A stretch of 64,000 bases of DNA from Bacillus alveayuensis (GCA_030812955.1 JAUSTR010000003.1:62001-126000), one strand, 5' to 3'; positions 16,873 to 25,724 are shown, numbered from the stretch's first letter. Notes: generated by a model from the letters alone, not told the origin. Numbers and translations: made by a program.

Positions 16873-18066
16873 TCACTCATAACGAAGCGACTGTATTGGA
16901 TCTAATCTTGCCGCTTTGTTCGCTGGAAGCATTCCAAATAAAACCCCAATAAACATCGAGAACAGTAATCCCCCGACAACAACTTGCCATGAGATTAAAG
17001 ATGGCCAGCCAGCAAACATGGATACTAATGTTGCTGCACCTGCACCTAATAAAATACCAATAATGCCGCCAATTAACGTAAGGGTAATGGATTCAATTAA
17101 AAATTGCGTTAAAATTTGGCCTTTTGTCGCTCCTAATGCTTTACGGATTCCAATTTCACGTGTCCGTTCTGTTACGGAAACAAGCATTATATTCATGACA
17201 CCTATTCCGCCAACTAATAAGGAAATTCCGGCAATACTGCCAATAATAAGTGTCATAATTCTCGTTACCTGTCCAATTCCCTCTGCTATTTCTTCAAAAT
17301 TAATCACTTGATACGAATCCTCTGTGTTATGCATCGTATTTAATATTTGTTCTGCTTTTTCTCCTGCAGCTTGAATCTGATCAGCACTTTTTGCTTGAAG
17401 TGTTACTTGATTATAGCTATTGACACCGAAAGCATTCCGATATGTGTTCCAAGGCAAATAAATCTCCAAACCCCCGAAGGCAAATAACCCTGTTGCTTTT
17501 TCTAGAACACCGATTATTTCAATTGGTTGCCCGTTGACCCATACAATTTCACCGATCGGTTCTTGATCTTTGAAAAAGTCCTCGCTCATTTGATGACTAA
17601 TAATCCCAACGCGGCGTCCGCCTAAAAAATCCGCTTCCGTAAAGGTACGGCCTTTATGAATATGAAATTCGTTTACTTCAGGATAAGCAGCATTAATGCC
17701 AAAAACCGTTGTATCCGTCGTTTCTTCTTGGTAACGGGTCTCATACATATTCGAACTTGTTGCTACAACATTTTTAATTTCTGGAATATTTTTTAATGCT
17801 TGAATATCCTCTTGTGTAAATGGATCCATCATATACGCGTTTGGATTTGCTTTTAACTCTTCCTCACTCGGTTGATAAAATACCTCAATCGTATTTCCAG
17901 CACCTGTTATTTGCGACTTTAACATTTGCTCTCCACCTTGCCCAATCGCAACGACGACAATTACGGAAGCGACACCGATTATTATTCCGAGCATCGTCAA
18001 TAAAGACCTTAGTTTATGTGCCATAACAGAGGAAAGAGCCATCCGAAAATTTTCAATAAGACTCAT
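16873..18066 (-). CDS. yknZ: ABC transporter permease YknZ (MacB/FtsX type)
   Basis: 397 residues, the size of B. subtilis YknZ. One N-terminal membrane helix with LTMLGIIIGVASVIVVVAIGQG, a large extracytoplasmic MacB-PCD domain (~50-240), then three helices beginning GGIGVMNIMLVSVTERTREIGIRKALGA, the mechanotransmission/FtsX signature. ATG 18066 is preceded by GGAGGGGAGGGGGA and overlaps yknY by 14 nt. With YknX and YknY it forms a MacAB-like exporter or stress complex which in B. subtilis protects against the cannibalism toxin SdpC. Confidence 0.92.
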   Translation of the reverse strand: MSLIENFRMALSSVMAHKLRSLLTMLGIIIGVASVIVVVAIGQGGEQMLKSQITGAGNTIEVFYQPSEEELKANPNAYMMDPFTQEDIQALKNIPEIKNVVATSSNMYETRYQEETTDTTVFGINAAYPEVNEFHIHKGRTFTEADFLGGRRVGIISHQMSEDFFKDQEPIGEIVWVNGQPIEIIGVLEKATGLFAFGGLEIYLPWNTYRNAFGVNSYNQVTLQAKSADQIQAAGEKAEQILNTMHNTEDSYQVINFEEIAEGIGQVTRIMTLIIGSIAGISLLVGGIGVMNIMLVSVTERTREIGIRKALGATKGQILTQFLIESITLTLIGGIIGILLGAGAATLVSMFAGWPSLISWQVVVGGLLFSMFIGVLFGMLPANKAARLDPIQSLRYE

Positions 18067-18754
18067 GGATGTCCCCCTCCCCTCCAGTTTCAACATTTGT
18101 GATCATCCCATCACGAACAAAAATGACACGCTTAGCATAATCGGCTACCTCCTGCTCGTGTGTCACAACGACAACAGTCGTTCCTTCTTGATTAAGCTCT
18201 GTAAACTGCTCCATGATTGCAAAGCTTGTTTTCGTATCAAGGGCTCCTGTTGGTTCATCAGCTAAAATTAATTTCGGATGATTAACAATCGCTCTAGCAA
18301 TCGCTACCCTTTGTTTTTGACCCCCTGATAATTCATTTGGCATATGGTGCATTCTATCAGAAAGACCAACTTTTTCTAATGCTTCTTTAGCTCTCTGCTC
18401 TCGTTCCTTTTTGCCAATACCTGCATAAATCATTGGAAGCTCAACATTTTTTAATGCATTAAGCCTCGGCAAGAGCTGAAATTGTTGAAAGACAAACCCA
18501 ATCGCTACATTACGAATTTTTGCTAATTGCTGATCTTTGTAAGTGGATATATCTTCTCCATCAAATAAATACGTGCCGCTTGTCGGACGGTCTAAACAAC
18601 CAATAATATTCATTAAAGTAGACTTACCTGATCCAGAAGGTCCCATAATGGCAACAAATTCACCATCATTGATTTCTAAATGAATATTTTTTAATATATC
18701 AATTGATTCCTTCCCAATTTGATAACTTTTCGTAATGCCGATTAATTCGATCAT
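18053..18754 (-). CDS. yknY: ABC transporter ATP-binding protein YknY
   Basis: 233-residue MacB/LolD-class ATPase: Walker A GPSGSGKST (~res 38), Q-loop FQQFQLLP, signature LSGGQKQRVAIARA, Walker B LILADEP, D-loop GALDTKT and H-loop VVTHEQ. It hydrolyses ATP to drive conformational change in YknZ. It overlaps yknX by 4 nt upstream and yknZ by 14 nt downstream, indicating one operon. Confidence 0.95.
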   Translation of the reverse strand: MIELIGITKSYQIGKESIDILKNIHLEINDGEFVAIMGPSGSGKSTLMNIIGCLDRPTSGTYLFDGEDISTYKDQQLAKIRNVAIGFVFQQFQLLPRLNALKNVELPMIYAGIGKKEREQRAKEALEKVGLSDRMHHMPNELSGGQKQRVAIARAIVNHPKLILADEPTGALDTKTSFAIMEQFTELNQEGTTVVVVTHEQEVADYAKRVIFVRDGMITNVETGGEGDIHESY

Positions 18755-19869
18755 TGAATCGTCACTTCCATACCAGCTTTTAATTGATCAGGTGGATGAA
18801 CGATCACCTTATCTTCCTTCGTTAAACCGTTTTTAACTTCCATAAATTGATCATCTGAGGTCCCGACCTTTATTTCTTTTTTCACCGTTTTTCCATTTTC
18901 TACGACATATACGAAATGGGTATCATCTTCTTGTTGAATGGCCTCAAGTGGAATGGCCTTTACTTTTTTACGTTCTGTTTCAATTTCCATAATCATTTGA
19001 AAGCCTGGCTTTACAGGAATATTCTGATTATCTTCTATGACGACTTCTATTGGGTATTGAACGGCTCCGCTGTTTTGCGTCATTGGGTCCGTATCTTCAG
19101 GTAAAAAGGCGATTTTGGAAACTTTTCCTTTCCACTTTTGATCAGGCATGACATCTGATTTTAATGTAACTGGTTGATTTTCTTGAACCTTTAAAGTGTC
19201 ATATTCAGAAATCACACCCGTTACTTTAAATTGGTTTAAACTGCCAATATGTATCAATACTTGTGGTTCAGCTCCGCTGCTTAAAGCATCTTTATTAATT
19301 TGAATGACGACACCGTCCATTTCACTTTTAACTTCTAACTCCGCTAGTTTTTTTTCAATCGTATTTTTTTGTAAAATGTTTTGTTTTAATTCTATGTTGG
19401 CCATTTTCAGTTCCATTTCTAATTGACTTTTTTCTGATTTTATTTGCTTTTCCGCTTCCTCTTTGCCAATCTCCTTCTCTAAATCTTTTTCTTTTTTCTC
19501 TATATCATTTATTTGGTCTTTGATTTGATTAATTCGTAAATAATTAGATTCAATGGCTAATTGATTTTGCTCTTTTTCAAGTTCGAGCTGTTCGTTTTCA
19601 TATTTTACTAGCGTAGTCCCTTTTTTAATTTCTTCTCCCTCTTTAACAAGAATTTCTTTTACTTCTCCTAATTGCGGATCGACAAAAACTTTTTGTTCAT
19701 TTGCTAAATGAAGGGTACCGGGAATCATGACATTCCCGGTTATTTCTCGTTCCGTAAGCTGTGTTGTTTTCACTGAAACACTTTTCGCTGTAGAAGCACG
19801 ATAAACCCCAACACCGACAAAGATGGCAAGAACCGTAACAATCGTAATCCCAATCCAAATCTTTTTCAT
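18751..19869 (-). CDS. yknX: Membrane fusion (MacA-like) protein YknX
   Basis: 372 residues: one N-terminal membrane helix (~5-25), a beta-barrel/lipoyl half motif, a long coiled coil (~95-180, rich in E/K/Q heptads such as IEKKEKDLEKEIGKEEAEKQ), the second lipoyl half (SEMDGVVIQINKDALSSG) and membrane-proximal barrels. In Gram-positives this adaptor links the YknYZ transporter to the outer wall space. Its stop overlaps yknY by ATGA-type coupling, and yknW ends 4 nt before it. Confidence 0.92.
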   Translation of the reverse strand: MKKIWIGITIVTVLAIFVGVGVYRASTAKSVSVKTTQLTEREITGNVMIPGTLHLANEQKVFVDPQLGEVKEILVKEGEEIKKGTTLVKYENEQLELEKEQNQLAIESNYLRINQIKDQINDIEKKEKDLEKEIGKEEAEKQIKSEKSQLEMELKMANIELKQNILQKNTIEKKLAELEVKSEMDGVVIQINKDALSSGAEPQVLIHIGSLNQFKVTGVISEYDTLKVQENQPVTLKSDVMPDQKWKGKVSKIAFLPEDTDPMTQNSGAVQYPIEVVIEDNQNIPVKPGFQMIMEIETERKKVKAIPLEAIQQEDDTHFVYVVENGKTVKKEIKVGTSDDQFMEVKNGLTKEDKVIVHPPDQLKAGMEVTIQ

Positions 19870-19873
19870 AGAT

Positions 19874-20560
19874 TTATGCTCCCATCATTCCTTGAGTAAA
19901 ACCGCTGATCATCATAAAGATGGCTCCAATAATGAAGAAAATAATTGCAATCGTCCAAGAAGCACCAGTTGAAAGCTTACCAACCTTATGTAATCCGATT
20001 GCAGATAGAACCGTCGTCCAAATGCCAAACACTTCAATATAAGATAATAAAGCTCCAGTAGCTCCTTCAGCACCTATTAAACTATTTAAACTCGTAAAGG
20101 ACATGTTTTCAAAATTTGTTCCCACGAAATATCCGATAATGGCATTTAGTAATAAACCAATGCCTGTAATAATGGATATATACGTTGTCATGGAAAATAA
20201 CTGTTTAAATTTCGCACCAGTACCAGCAATTTTCGTAATCGCTAAATAGATAAGAGTAGAAATAAGAATGATAATTGGCGGTGAAATAATTCCCCCAATA
20301 ATCATGGACGTTTTAGAAAATCCTGCAATCATCTCTGCTTCCTCTTGACTGAGGCCTTGATTCATTCCCATTTGTACAAAATCAGCATTCGCCACGGATA
20401 TGATCGTTGTCAGCACGGCAAGTACGATGACAAATAATAATGGCATAAGTACTTTCGGTTTTTCCCGGATCCGTTCAAACGTCTCTCCAGGCTTCGTAAT
20501 AATTCCTAATAATGATGGCTTTTCGCTAATTGGTTGATTCGTATTTACTTGCTGTTCCAC
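19874..20560 (-). CDS. yknW: Yip1-domain membrane protein YknW
   Basis: 228 residues, first gene of yknWXYZ. A cytoplasmic N-terminus (SEKPSLLGIITKPGETFERIREKPK, here in two parts GIITKPGETFERI and REKPK) marks the Yip1 domain, followed by five membrane helices. In B. subtilis YknW interacts with YknXYZ and influences its assembly. The start is GTG at 20560 with GGGAGGG 7 nt upstream. A sigma-W-type promoter lies 35-63 bp upstream. Confidence 0.9.
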   Translation of the reverse strand: MEQQVNTNQPISEKPSLLGIITKPGETFERIREKPKVLMPLLFVIVLAVLTTIISVANADFVQMGMNQGLSQEEAEMIAGFSKTSMIIGGIISPPIIILISTLIYLAITKIAGTGAKFKQLFSMTTYISIITGIGLLLNAIIGYFVGTNFENMSFTSLNSLIGAEGATGALLSYIEVFGIWTTVLSAIGLHKVGKLSTGASWTIAIIFFIIGAIFMMISGFTQGMMGA

Positions 20561-20594
20561 TTTTTTTCCCTCCCAAATTTTTGTTTCAACTAAT

Positions 20595-20623
20595 AATACG
20601 CTTTGAATAAGAAAAAAGTTTCA
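20595..20623 (-). promoter_or_regulatory. Sigma-W-type promoter of yknWXYZ
   Basis: On the minus strand TGAAAC (20618-20623), a 17-nt spacer and CGTATT (20595-20600) match the ECF sigma-W consensus TGAAAC-N16/17-CGTA. B. subtilis yknWXYZ is a known sigma-W operon, so the site and the gene identity support each other. Confidence 0.75.
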
Positions 20624-20869
20624 TAATTTCCATAAATTTTTACAATCTTTTCATTAAATTTACATTCACATTTTTTATCAATTGATGAGATTCATTTGAC
20701 CTTTTGATCCTTTTTCTTACAAACTAAAAAATAACTATACGAAAATGACATTTTTGTGAAAATGGAATCATCATTGTTCGTTCCTGAATCGAGATTGTTC
20801 ACCTTTTCACATTTTTTTGTTATAATGAGGGAAAATATGTATCCCTATTAAGAAAGGGGGCATTTTTTC

Positions 20870-21568
20870 GTGCAAACAACAACCTCTCGATCATATCATT
20901 TTCCTGTTCTTGATTTATTATCATTAAGTGATGTGGTAAAAACCGTACGAAAAGGTGACTATCTTTTTTATGAAGGAATGGATGCCGAAGAATTGTACGT
21001 CATTCGTTCCGGCCTTATTCAGATAAGTAAAATTACGGTTGACGGAAAAGAACTTTGTCTTAGAGTTTGTCAAACGAACGATTTAGTTGGAGAGCTTTCA
21101 CTGTTTACGAATCATTCACAGTATATGTTAAACGCAAAAGCGTTAATGGACAGTGAAGTTGTCGTCATTTCAAAAACTCGCTTAGAAGAAGCACTTTATC
21201 AAAACCCGACACTGAATTATGAATTTATGAAATGGATGAGTGAACAATTTCGCCGTACGTTTACAAAATTTAGAGATCTCCTCTTATATGGTAAAAAGGG
21301 GGCTCTTTACTCAACGTTAATCCGCCTGTCCAATAGTTATGGAATTCAAACAGATGAAGGAATTTTTATTAATTTATCCTTAACAAATCAGCAGCTTGCT
21401 AATTTTTGCGGATCAACTCGGGAAAGTATTAATCGCATGCTAAGTGAATTAAGAAGAAAAAAAATTATATCCTTTTCTGATGGGAAAATGGTTATTCATG
21501 ATATTGATTATTTAAAAAAAGAAATTAATTGCGAAAACTGTCCAGCAACTATCTGTCGTATCGAATAA
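20870..21568 (+). CDS. fnr: Fnr, oxygen-responsive Crp-family regulator
   Basis: 232 residues. N-terminal cyclic-nucleotide-like barrel (FYEGMDAEELYVIRSG), dimer helix (~115-150) and a Crp helix-turn-helix with LTNQQLANFCGSTRESINRML. The C-terminus ends CENCPATIC, a Cys-X2-Cys-X4-Cys set; in B. subtilis Fnr the same spacing (Cys227/230/235) binds a 4Fe-4S cluster with an Asp as fourth ligand, unlike the N-terminal cluster of E. coli FNR. It should activate anaerobic respiration or fermentation genes. Start is GTG 20870 with AAAGGGGG. No nar or arf genes adjoin it here. Confidence 0.9.
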   Translation: MQTTTSRSYHFPVLDLLSLSDVVKTVRKGDYLFYEGMDAEELYVIRSGLIQISKITVDGKELCLRVCQTNDLVGELSLFTNHSQYMLNAKALMDSEVVVISKTRLEEALYQNPTLNYEFMKWMSEQFRRTFTKFRDLLLYGKKGALYSTLIRLSNSYGIQTDEGIFINLSLTNQQLANFCGSTRESINRMLSELRRKKIISFSDGKMVIHDIDYLKKEINCENCPATICRIE

Positions 21569-21612
21569 TGATAAGCTGATAGTTGATCGTAATGAAAAGG
21601 ACTGGCTCCGGT

Positions 21613-21662
21613 AAGCAACCTTCCTCTAAATGAATATGGAAGGAATGTTGCTTTTATTTTTT
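21613..21662 (+). terminator. Terminator after fnr
   Basis: AAGCAACCTTCC pairs with GGAAGGAATGTTGCTT (with a small bulge) followed by TTATTTTTTTT. Confidence 0.8.
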
Positions 21663-21715
21663 TTCTGCTTGAAAAGTGGTCACTTCATCGTCAGGCATTA
21701 CTTTTAAGAATGAGA

Positions 21716-21841
21716 AAAACCGAGAAATTATTCCATGAAACCGAGAGATTTTTCGTCGAAACCGAGAGATTTTTCGTCGAAACCGAGAGATTTTTCGCTG
21801 AAACCGAGAGATTTTTCGCCGAAACCGAGAGATTGCTCCCC
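21716..21841. repeat. Tandem repeat, 21-bp unit, five good copies plus one degenerate
   Basis: Units start at 21737, 21758, 21779, 21800 and 21821 with consensus GAAACCGAGAGATTTTTCGYC; a degenerate copy occupies 21716-21736. The first two are identical and variation is confined mostly to the last bases. The period is a multiple of 3, so frames stay open (ETERFFV, KPRDFSS; reverse EKSLGF-like), but there is no start codon with an SD. The rest of the 21569-22198 gap beyond the fnr terminator shows nothing else I can support. Confidence 0.95.
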
Positions 21842-22198
21842 CATAAACGTTATTTGTGAAAACGTTGTTTCATCCTATCAAGTTGTCCTTTGAATAATGA
21901 AGAAAAAGTCATCTTCGTCCATTGTATCGGCCAATAGGGAAATGACATAATTTTAAATTAATGGCTTTTTTTTCTTATTTTTTCTTCCATAATGACGTAC
22001 AAGCCATTTTACATTTCGAGAAAAATCAAAACATGTATCATAGACAAATTCATGTAAGATTACTTGAATAAAATACGTCAAAGCAGGCATAAAAATATAG
22101 TTCGTTACAAATCTCTTATAATATAATATGATAGATGTACACAAAGTTTACATACTCTATTTTCTGATCATAATTTTACGTGAAAATGGTGAAAAACA

Positions 22199-22804
22199 AT
22201 GACTTACTTACAATTTGGAAACATAACGATTCCTACTGTGTGGCTTGCATCTATCATTTCTCTCTTTCTTGCTGCTTCATATTCCAAACTATTATTACGT
22301 CAAAATGCAGGCGATTGGTATTGGAATGCTTTCTTTCTTTATTTAATTGTATGGAAACTTAGCTATATTTTCTTTCATTTCAAATTGTTTTTGGATATGC
22401 CCCTTTCCATCTTATACTTTAACGGTGGGATAAAAGGCCATTTTTTGGCATTAGCCTCTCTCTCTTTTTATCTTCTAAAGATTGCTAAGAAAAAACATCC
22501 TTCTCTTTCTTTAGAAGGAGCAAATATATTTCTGCTATTTTTTATTAGCTATGAAGTCACGATTAATATTTTGGAAAAAAATGTATTAGAGGCATCTGCT
22601 CACTTCATCGTTTTTTCTAGCTATTTGTTCTTGCTTTTATTTTTCAAAAAGAACAATATCTTTCTTTCTAAACAAATATTTTTGATCATACTATTAATTG
22701 AGCTGTTTTTATTAAGCATCTTTGATCGTTTCTTAACGATAGAAACATGGACTTTTATTTGGGTAGGGTTTACGATTTTTAATCTTTTTGAAAAAGAACG
22801 ATAA
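22199..22804 (+). CDS. Integral membrane protein of unknown function paired with a TlpA-like thioredoxin
   Basis: 201 residues, about six hydrophobic helices with short loops, e.g. TVWLASIISLFLAASY near the N-terminus and TFIWVGFTIFNLF at the end; charged patch QNAGDWYWNAF after helix 1. The first 70 residues distantly recall prolipoprotein diacylglyceryl transferase-like proteins but the catalytic signature is absent. It lies 15 bp upstream of a membrane-anchored thioredoxin, suggesting a joint role in extracytoplasmic thiol chemistry or maturation. The SD is poor. Function unknown. Confidence 0.7.
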   Translation: MTYLQFGNITIPTVWLASIISLFLAASYSKLLLRQNAGDWYWNAFFLYLIVWKLSYIFFHFKLFLDMPLSILYFNGGIKGHFLALASLSFYLLKIAKKKHPSLSLEGANIFLLFFISYEVTINILEKNVLEASAHFIVFSSYLFLLLFFKKNNIFLSKQIFLIILLIELFLLSIFDRFLTIETWTFIWVGFTIFNLFEKER

Positions 22805-22819
22805 GGGGGAGCAAAAAAC

Positions 22820-23398
22820 TTGAAAAAAAACGTTTTATCGATCGCTATTTTAGGACTAGCTATTGCGATTGTTATCGTGAATTTTTGGAAATCAAATAAT
22901 ATAGAGGAAAGTGAAGACTATTCTCAAGAAATAACAGTAAGTGAAAACATCCCAGGTGTAGATCTATCCGAAGTGGAAGAAGGAAAGCCTGCACCGGACT
23001 TTAAATTAACAACTTTAGAAGGCAGAGTCGTTAAACTTTCAGATTTTAAAGGAAAAAAAGTCATTTTAAATTTTTGGGCTACTTGGTGCCCTCCTTGTAA
23101 GGCTGAGATGCCACATCTTGAAAATTTTTATAACAAATATCACGACAAAGGGATTGAAATCTTAGCTGTAAACTTGACTAATATGGAGAAAGGCGAGGAG
23201 AACATCAAATCCTTTGTGAAGGATTATGGACTTACTTTCCCTATTCTCCTTGATGTAGACGGTTCAGTTGGCCTAAAATACCAAGCTTTCACGATTCCAA
23301 CAAGCTATATTATTGATTCAAAAGGTGTCATTACGAAGAAAATCGTCGGTCCAATGGATGAAAACATGATGACAAGCTTAACAAAGGACATTGATTAA
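22820..23398 (+). CDS. Membrane-anchored TlpA/ResA-like thiol-disulfide oxidoreductase
   Basis: 192 residues: an N-terminal anchor (~5-24), a short acidic linker and an AhpC-TSA/thioredoxin-like domain with active site WATWCPPCKAEMP (Cys pair about residue 93/96) and cis-Pro in AFTIPTSYIID. Such proteins act outside the membrane, reducing apocytochrome c (ResA), or similar targets. WCPPC rather than WCEPC places it closer to TlpA/YneN than to canonical ResA. Start TTG 22820 with GGGGGAG upstream. A CtaG gene lies convergent downstream, so a link with oxidase assembly is possible but unproven. Confidence 0.85.
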   Translation: MKKNVLSIAILGLAIAIVIVNFWKSNNIEESEDYSQEITVSENIPGVDLSEVEEGKPAPDFKLTTLEGRVVKLSDFKGKKVILNFWATWCPPCKAEMPHLENFYNKYHDKGIEILAVNLTNMEKGEENIKSFVKDYGLTFPILLDVDGSVGLKYQAFTIPTSYIIDSKGVITKKIVGPMDENMMTSLTKDID

Positions 23399-23462
23399 AA
23401 AATTATCCATACTTAAAAACCTGATACAAGCAATTTCTTCTCCATCTATTCAAAAAAATCGA

Positions 23463-23592
23463 GAGGCTGTCCGAAAAGTGGTTTTTCAGTTTGAGCATTA
23501 AAAAATCAAAACCCAAGAATGCTGTTATATCAACATTCTCGGGTTTTTAATTTGCAAACATAAACACTAAAATGGACTTTTTAGACAGCCCC
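23463..23592. repeat. MITE-like inverted repeat with nested hairpin (type C)
   Basis: 130 bp. GAGGCTGTCCGAAAAGTGG at the left is mirrored by the right end, whose complement reads GGGGCTGTCTAAAAAGTCC. Inside, AAAACCCAAGAATG pairs with CATTCTCGGGTTTT followed by TAATTT, a usable bidirectional terminator between the convergent tlpA-like and ctaG genes. No target duplication is visible. The ends resemble those of IS1182-like elements, but this is from memory. Confidence 0.65.
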
Positions 23593-23638
23593 TATTTTTG
23601 TGTATTTTTTGAATAACGACCAGCACTTATTTACACAT

Positions 23639-24487
23639 CTACATTGATAAAATCTGCCGTTTGTTTTTATTGTATTGAAAAATCAGTGTTAAATAAATCA
23701 CCGCCACACTGATTAACAAAACGATCGCACCATACTTTTGCTCATGAACAGGTGAATATGGCAATAACCTTTCGAGAAGATTGGCTGGAAGCGAGTCCAT
23801 TGATACACCTATTGGTAAACATAACGCAACAGCTGAAATTAACAAGTCTGGATCTGAATAAATGGAATAAAAACTTGTTGATGAAAAAAGGTAAACAGCC
23901 GCCATTGGTAAAAATAGACATACATTCCCTATTACATAAAATCCAAGTGGCTTTTTGTTTTCCTCTTTCAATTTTTGAATAGGTGGAAATATCGGCCACC
24001 ATAATAAAAAAGCCGCAATACATAACGTAAAAATCGAGACATAATTCCAAATATAATGACTTCTGACAAAATTAAAAACAATTGGAAGATGATAAATATT
24101 CCATAATAGATGAAAGGTTATCATTCCAACAAGCGGTTTAGAAAACGAATGAAAAAGCTTTTGCCAGAAAGGAACTAGATACAAGCAATCTAGTACTTTC
24201 GTTTTAAAGCCAATTAACAAAAGAGGGATGGATATGAACAAAATCAACACCATTTGTATCATATGAGCACGGAAAATTAAACGACCTAGCATATTTAGCG
24301 GACTTCCTAAGGCAATAAAAAATACGATAGCACCTAAGAGAAAAAAATAAGTGTGCCCTTTCGTATGTTCCTTTGATGCAGGCAATAAAAACAAATATAA
24401 AACGATTGCTAATAGCACTAAAAATAACACACCAAAATTCCATAAAACATGGTAACTAAAATTACTTAAAACATTGAACATGTCCAT
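23639..24487 (-). CDS. ctaG: Cytochrome c oxidase assembly factor CtaG
   Basis: 282-residue membrane protein with about seven helices of the caa3-CtaG family, required for active caa3 cytochrome oxidase in Bacillus, probably in CuB insertion. Conserved spots include HMIQMVLILFISIPLLLIG, HLLWNIYHLPIVFNF and the SDPDLLISAVAL region, with His and Met residues near the outer face. AAAGGAAGAG precedes ATG 24487. The ctaBCDEF genes are not in the window, so ctaG is detached here. Confidence 0.85.
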   Translation of the reverse strand: MDMFNVLSNFSYHVLWNFGVLFLVLLAIVLYLFLLPASKEHTKGHTYFFLLGAIVFFIALGSPLNMLGRLIFRAHMIQMVLILFISIPLLLIGFKTKVLDCLYLVPFWQKLFHSFSKPLVGMITFHLLWNIYHLPIVFNFVRSHYIWNYVSIFTLCIAAFLLWWPIFPPIQKLKEENKKPLGFYVIGNVCLFLPMAAVYLFSSTSFYSIYSDPDLLISAVALCLPIGVSMDSLPANLLERLLPYSPVHEQKYGAIVLLISVAVIYLTLIFQYNKNKRQILSM

Positions 24488-24662
24488 TTACAGCTCTTCC
24501 TTTCGTTTTTTCTATTGTAAAACAAAGGAAGGATCGTATCTGTGACATTTATCACAAAACGACACCAACAAAAAGACACAGCAAATTTCATTTATTTGTT
24601 ATCTCTTATGAAATGAATAAAGGTATAATAGTGATATGTTTATTTGAAAGGATTTGATCAAA

Positions 24663-25298
24663 TTGGCCATGACCCATACCTTCCCTAAGAATGAAGAGAT
24701 CGCCAATGCTATTACACATGGAATTGGGTTTTTGTTAAGTATTGCTGCTCTCGTTTTACTGATCATCAATGCCGTTAATATTGGATCTATTTGGTATATC
24801 GTAAGCTTTTCCGTTTATGGAGGAACCATGATTTTACTTTTTCTATCTTCTACACTTGTTCATAGTTTCCCGAAAGGAAAAGCAAAAGACTTGTTTGAAA
24901 TATTTGATCATTCTGCTATTTATTTGTTTATAGCGGGAACGTATACACCAATCGTATTGACCGTGTTACGTGGACCGTTAGGATGGACAATATTTGCGAT
25001 TGTTTGGACATTAGCCATTGCCGGGGTTATTTTTAAAGTGTTTTTTGTAAAAAAATTTTTATATACCTCAACCTTTATCTATATTTTGATGGGCTGGCTC
25101 GTTGTTTTTGCATGGAAGCCGCTAACTATTAGTCTGCCATCGAATTGTTTATATTTTCTAGTCATTGGCGGTATTTTCTATACATTTGGAACTATATTTT
25201 ACATTTGGAGAAGCTTTCCTTACCACCATGCTGTTTGGCACATGTTTGTTATTGCTGGATCGATTTTTCACTTCTTTGCTATCGTCAATATAGCTTGA
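24663..25298 (+). CDS. Hemolysin III (PAQR) family membrane protein
   Basis: Seven-helix PAQR-type protein of about 211 residues. The family's putative metal ligands are present: NAITHGIG in helix 1, SSTLVHSFP in helix 2/3, FDHSAIYLFIAGTYTP, and the C-terminal pair in PYHHAVWHMFV. The Bacillus members are pore-forming when overproduced; a hydrolase-like role has been proposed for the superfamily. I start at TTG 24663 with AAAGGA about 10 nt upstream; TTG 24654 is too close to the SD and ATG 24669 a little far. Confidence 0.85.
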   Translation: MAMTHTFPKNEEIANAITHGIGFLLSIAALVLLIINAVNIGSIWYIVSFSVYGGTMILLFLSSTLVHSFPKGKAKDLFEIFDHSAIYLFIAGTYTPIVLTVLRGPLGWTIFAIVWTLAIAGVIFKVFFVKKFLYTSTFIYILMGWLVVFAWKPLTISLPSNCLYFLVIGGIFYTFGTIFYIWRSFPYHHAVWHMFVIAGSIFHFFAIVNIA

Positions 25299-25318
25299 TG
25301 AGATTTTTTTAAATTTAT

Positions 25319-25421
25319 CGCTCTTTTCTAAAAGATTGTTGCTTTACTAAACAGCTTTTCGCTGTCAGGTAAGCGATACATCTGCAATGTCACGCTATGA
25401 AAAGTAATTAAGAAAACATCC
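25319..25421 (+). mobile_element. Family A element, copy A3 (internally deleted)
   Basis: 103 bp with both ends but most of the core lost after the TCACGCTAT segment. Left end CGCTCTTTTCTAAAAGATTG, right end AATTAAGAAAACATCC. Flanking 8-mers AAATTTAT (25311-25318) and AAAATTAT (25422-25429) differ at one base. It lies 95 bp upstream of sspH. Confidence 0.75.
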
Positions 25422-25515
25422 AAAATTATATTTACTATCGATATAAGAATAAAGGGATAAATATTAAAAAATGTCACATATTAAAAAAAAGAATGAAATT
25501 AAGGAGGAAAGGACA

Positions 25516-25695
25516 ATGAATGTTACAAGAGCGAAAGAAATATTACAATCACCGACAATCATACCGGTCACCTATCAAGGAAAGGAAATTATCATTCAAA
25601 ACGTCGATGAAGATACGAAGACAGCAAGAGTTTATTTTAAGGAAAACCGTGAAGAAGAACGCACTGTACCCATTTCATCACTTATCGAGCATTAA
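25516..25695 (+). CDS. sspH: Small acid-soluble spore protein, H type
   Basis: 59 residues matching SspH: N-terminal MNVTRAKEIL, central VTYQGKEIIIQNVDED and TARVYF, and a C-terminal TVPISSLIEH. H-type SASPs are minor proteins made late in the forespore. ATG 25516 follows AAGGAGGAAAGG; an upstream ATG at 25471 has no SD. Its presence shows the organism sporulates. Confidence 0.92.
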   Translation: MNVTRAKEILQSPTIIPVTYQGKEIIIQNVDEDTKTARVYFKENREEERTVPISSLIEH

Positions 25696-25696
25696 G

Positions 25697-25724
25697 AAAG
25701 CTCTGCCTTTGTGCAGAGCTTTTT
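25697..25724 (+). terminator. Terminator after sspH
   Basis: AAAGCTCTGC pairs with GCAGAGCTTT around CTTTGT, followed by T-run. Confidence 0.9.

Noticed and set aside
20740..20765. FNR box upstream of fnr (TGTGA then AATCA at six-base spacing)
   Set aside because: Only one half-site matches TGTGA-N6-TCACA; too weak to claim autoregulation.
21716..21841. CRISPR array
   Set aside because: Units are directly adjacent with no spacers and no cas genes are nearby; it is a simple tandem repeat.
21953..22144. 63-codon minus-strand ORF in the fnr-22199 gap
   Set aside because: Starts with TTG without an SD and shows no recognisable domain; codon pattern is A/T-driven.
23463..23592. Small regulatory RNA in repeat C
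   Set aside because: No promoter is visible; inverted ends and nested hairpin fit a MITE or terminator better.
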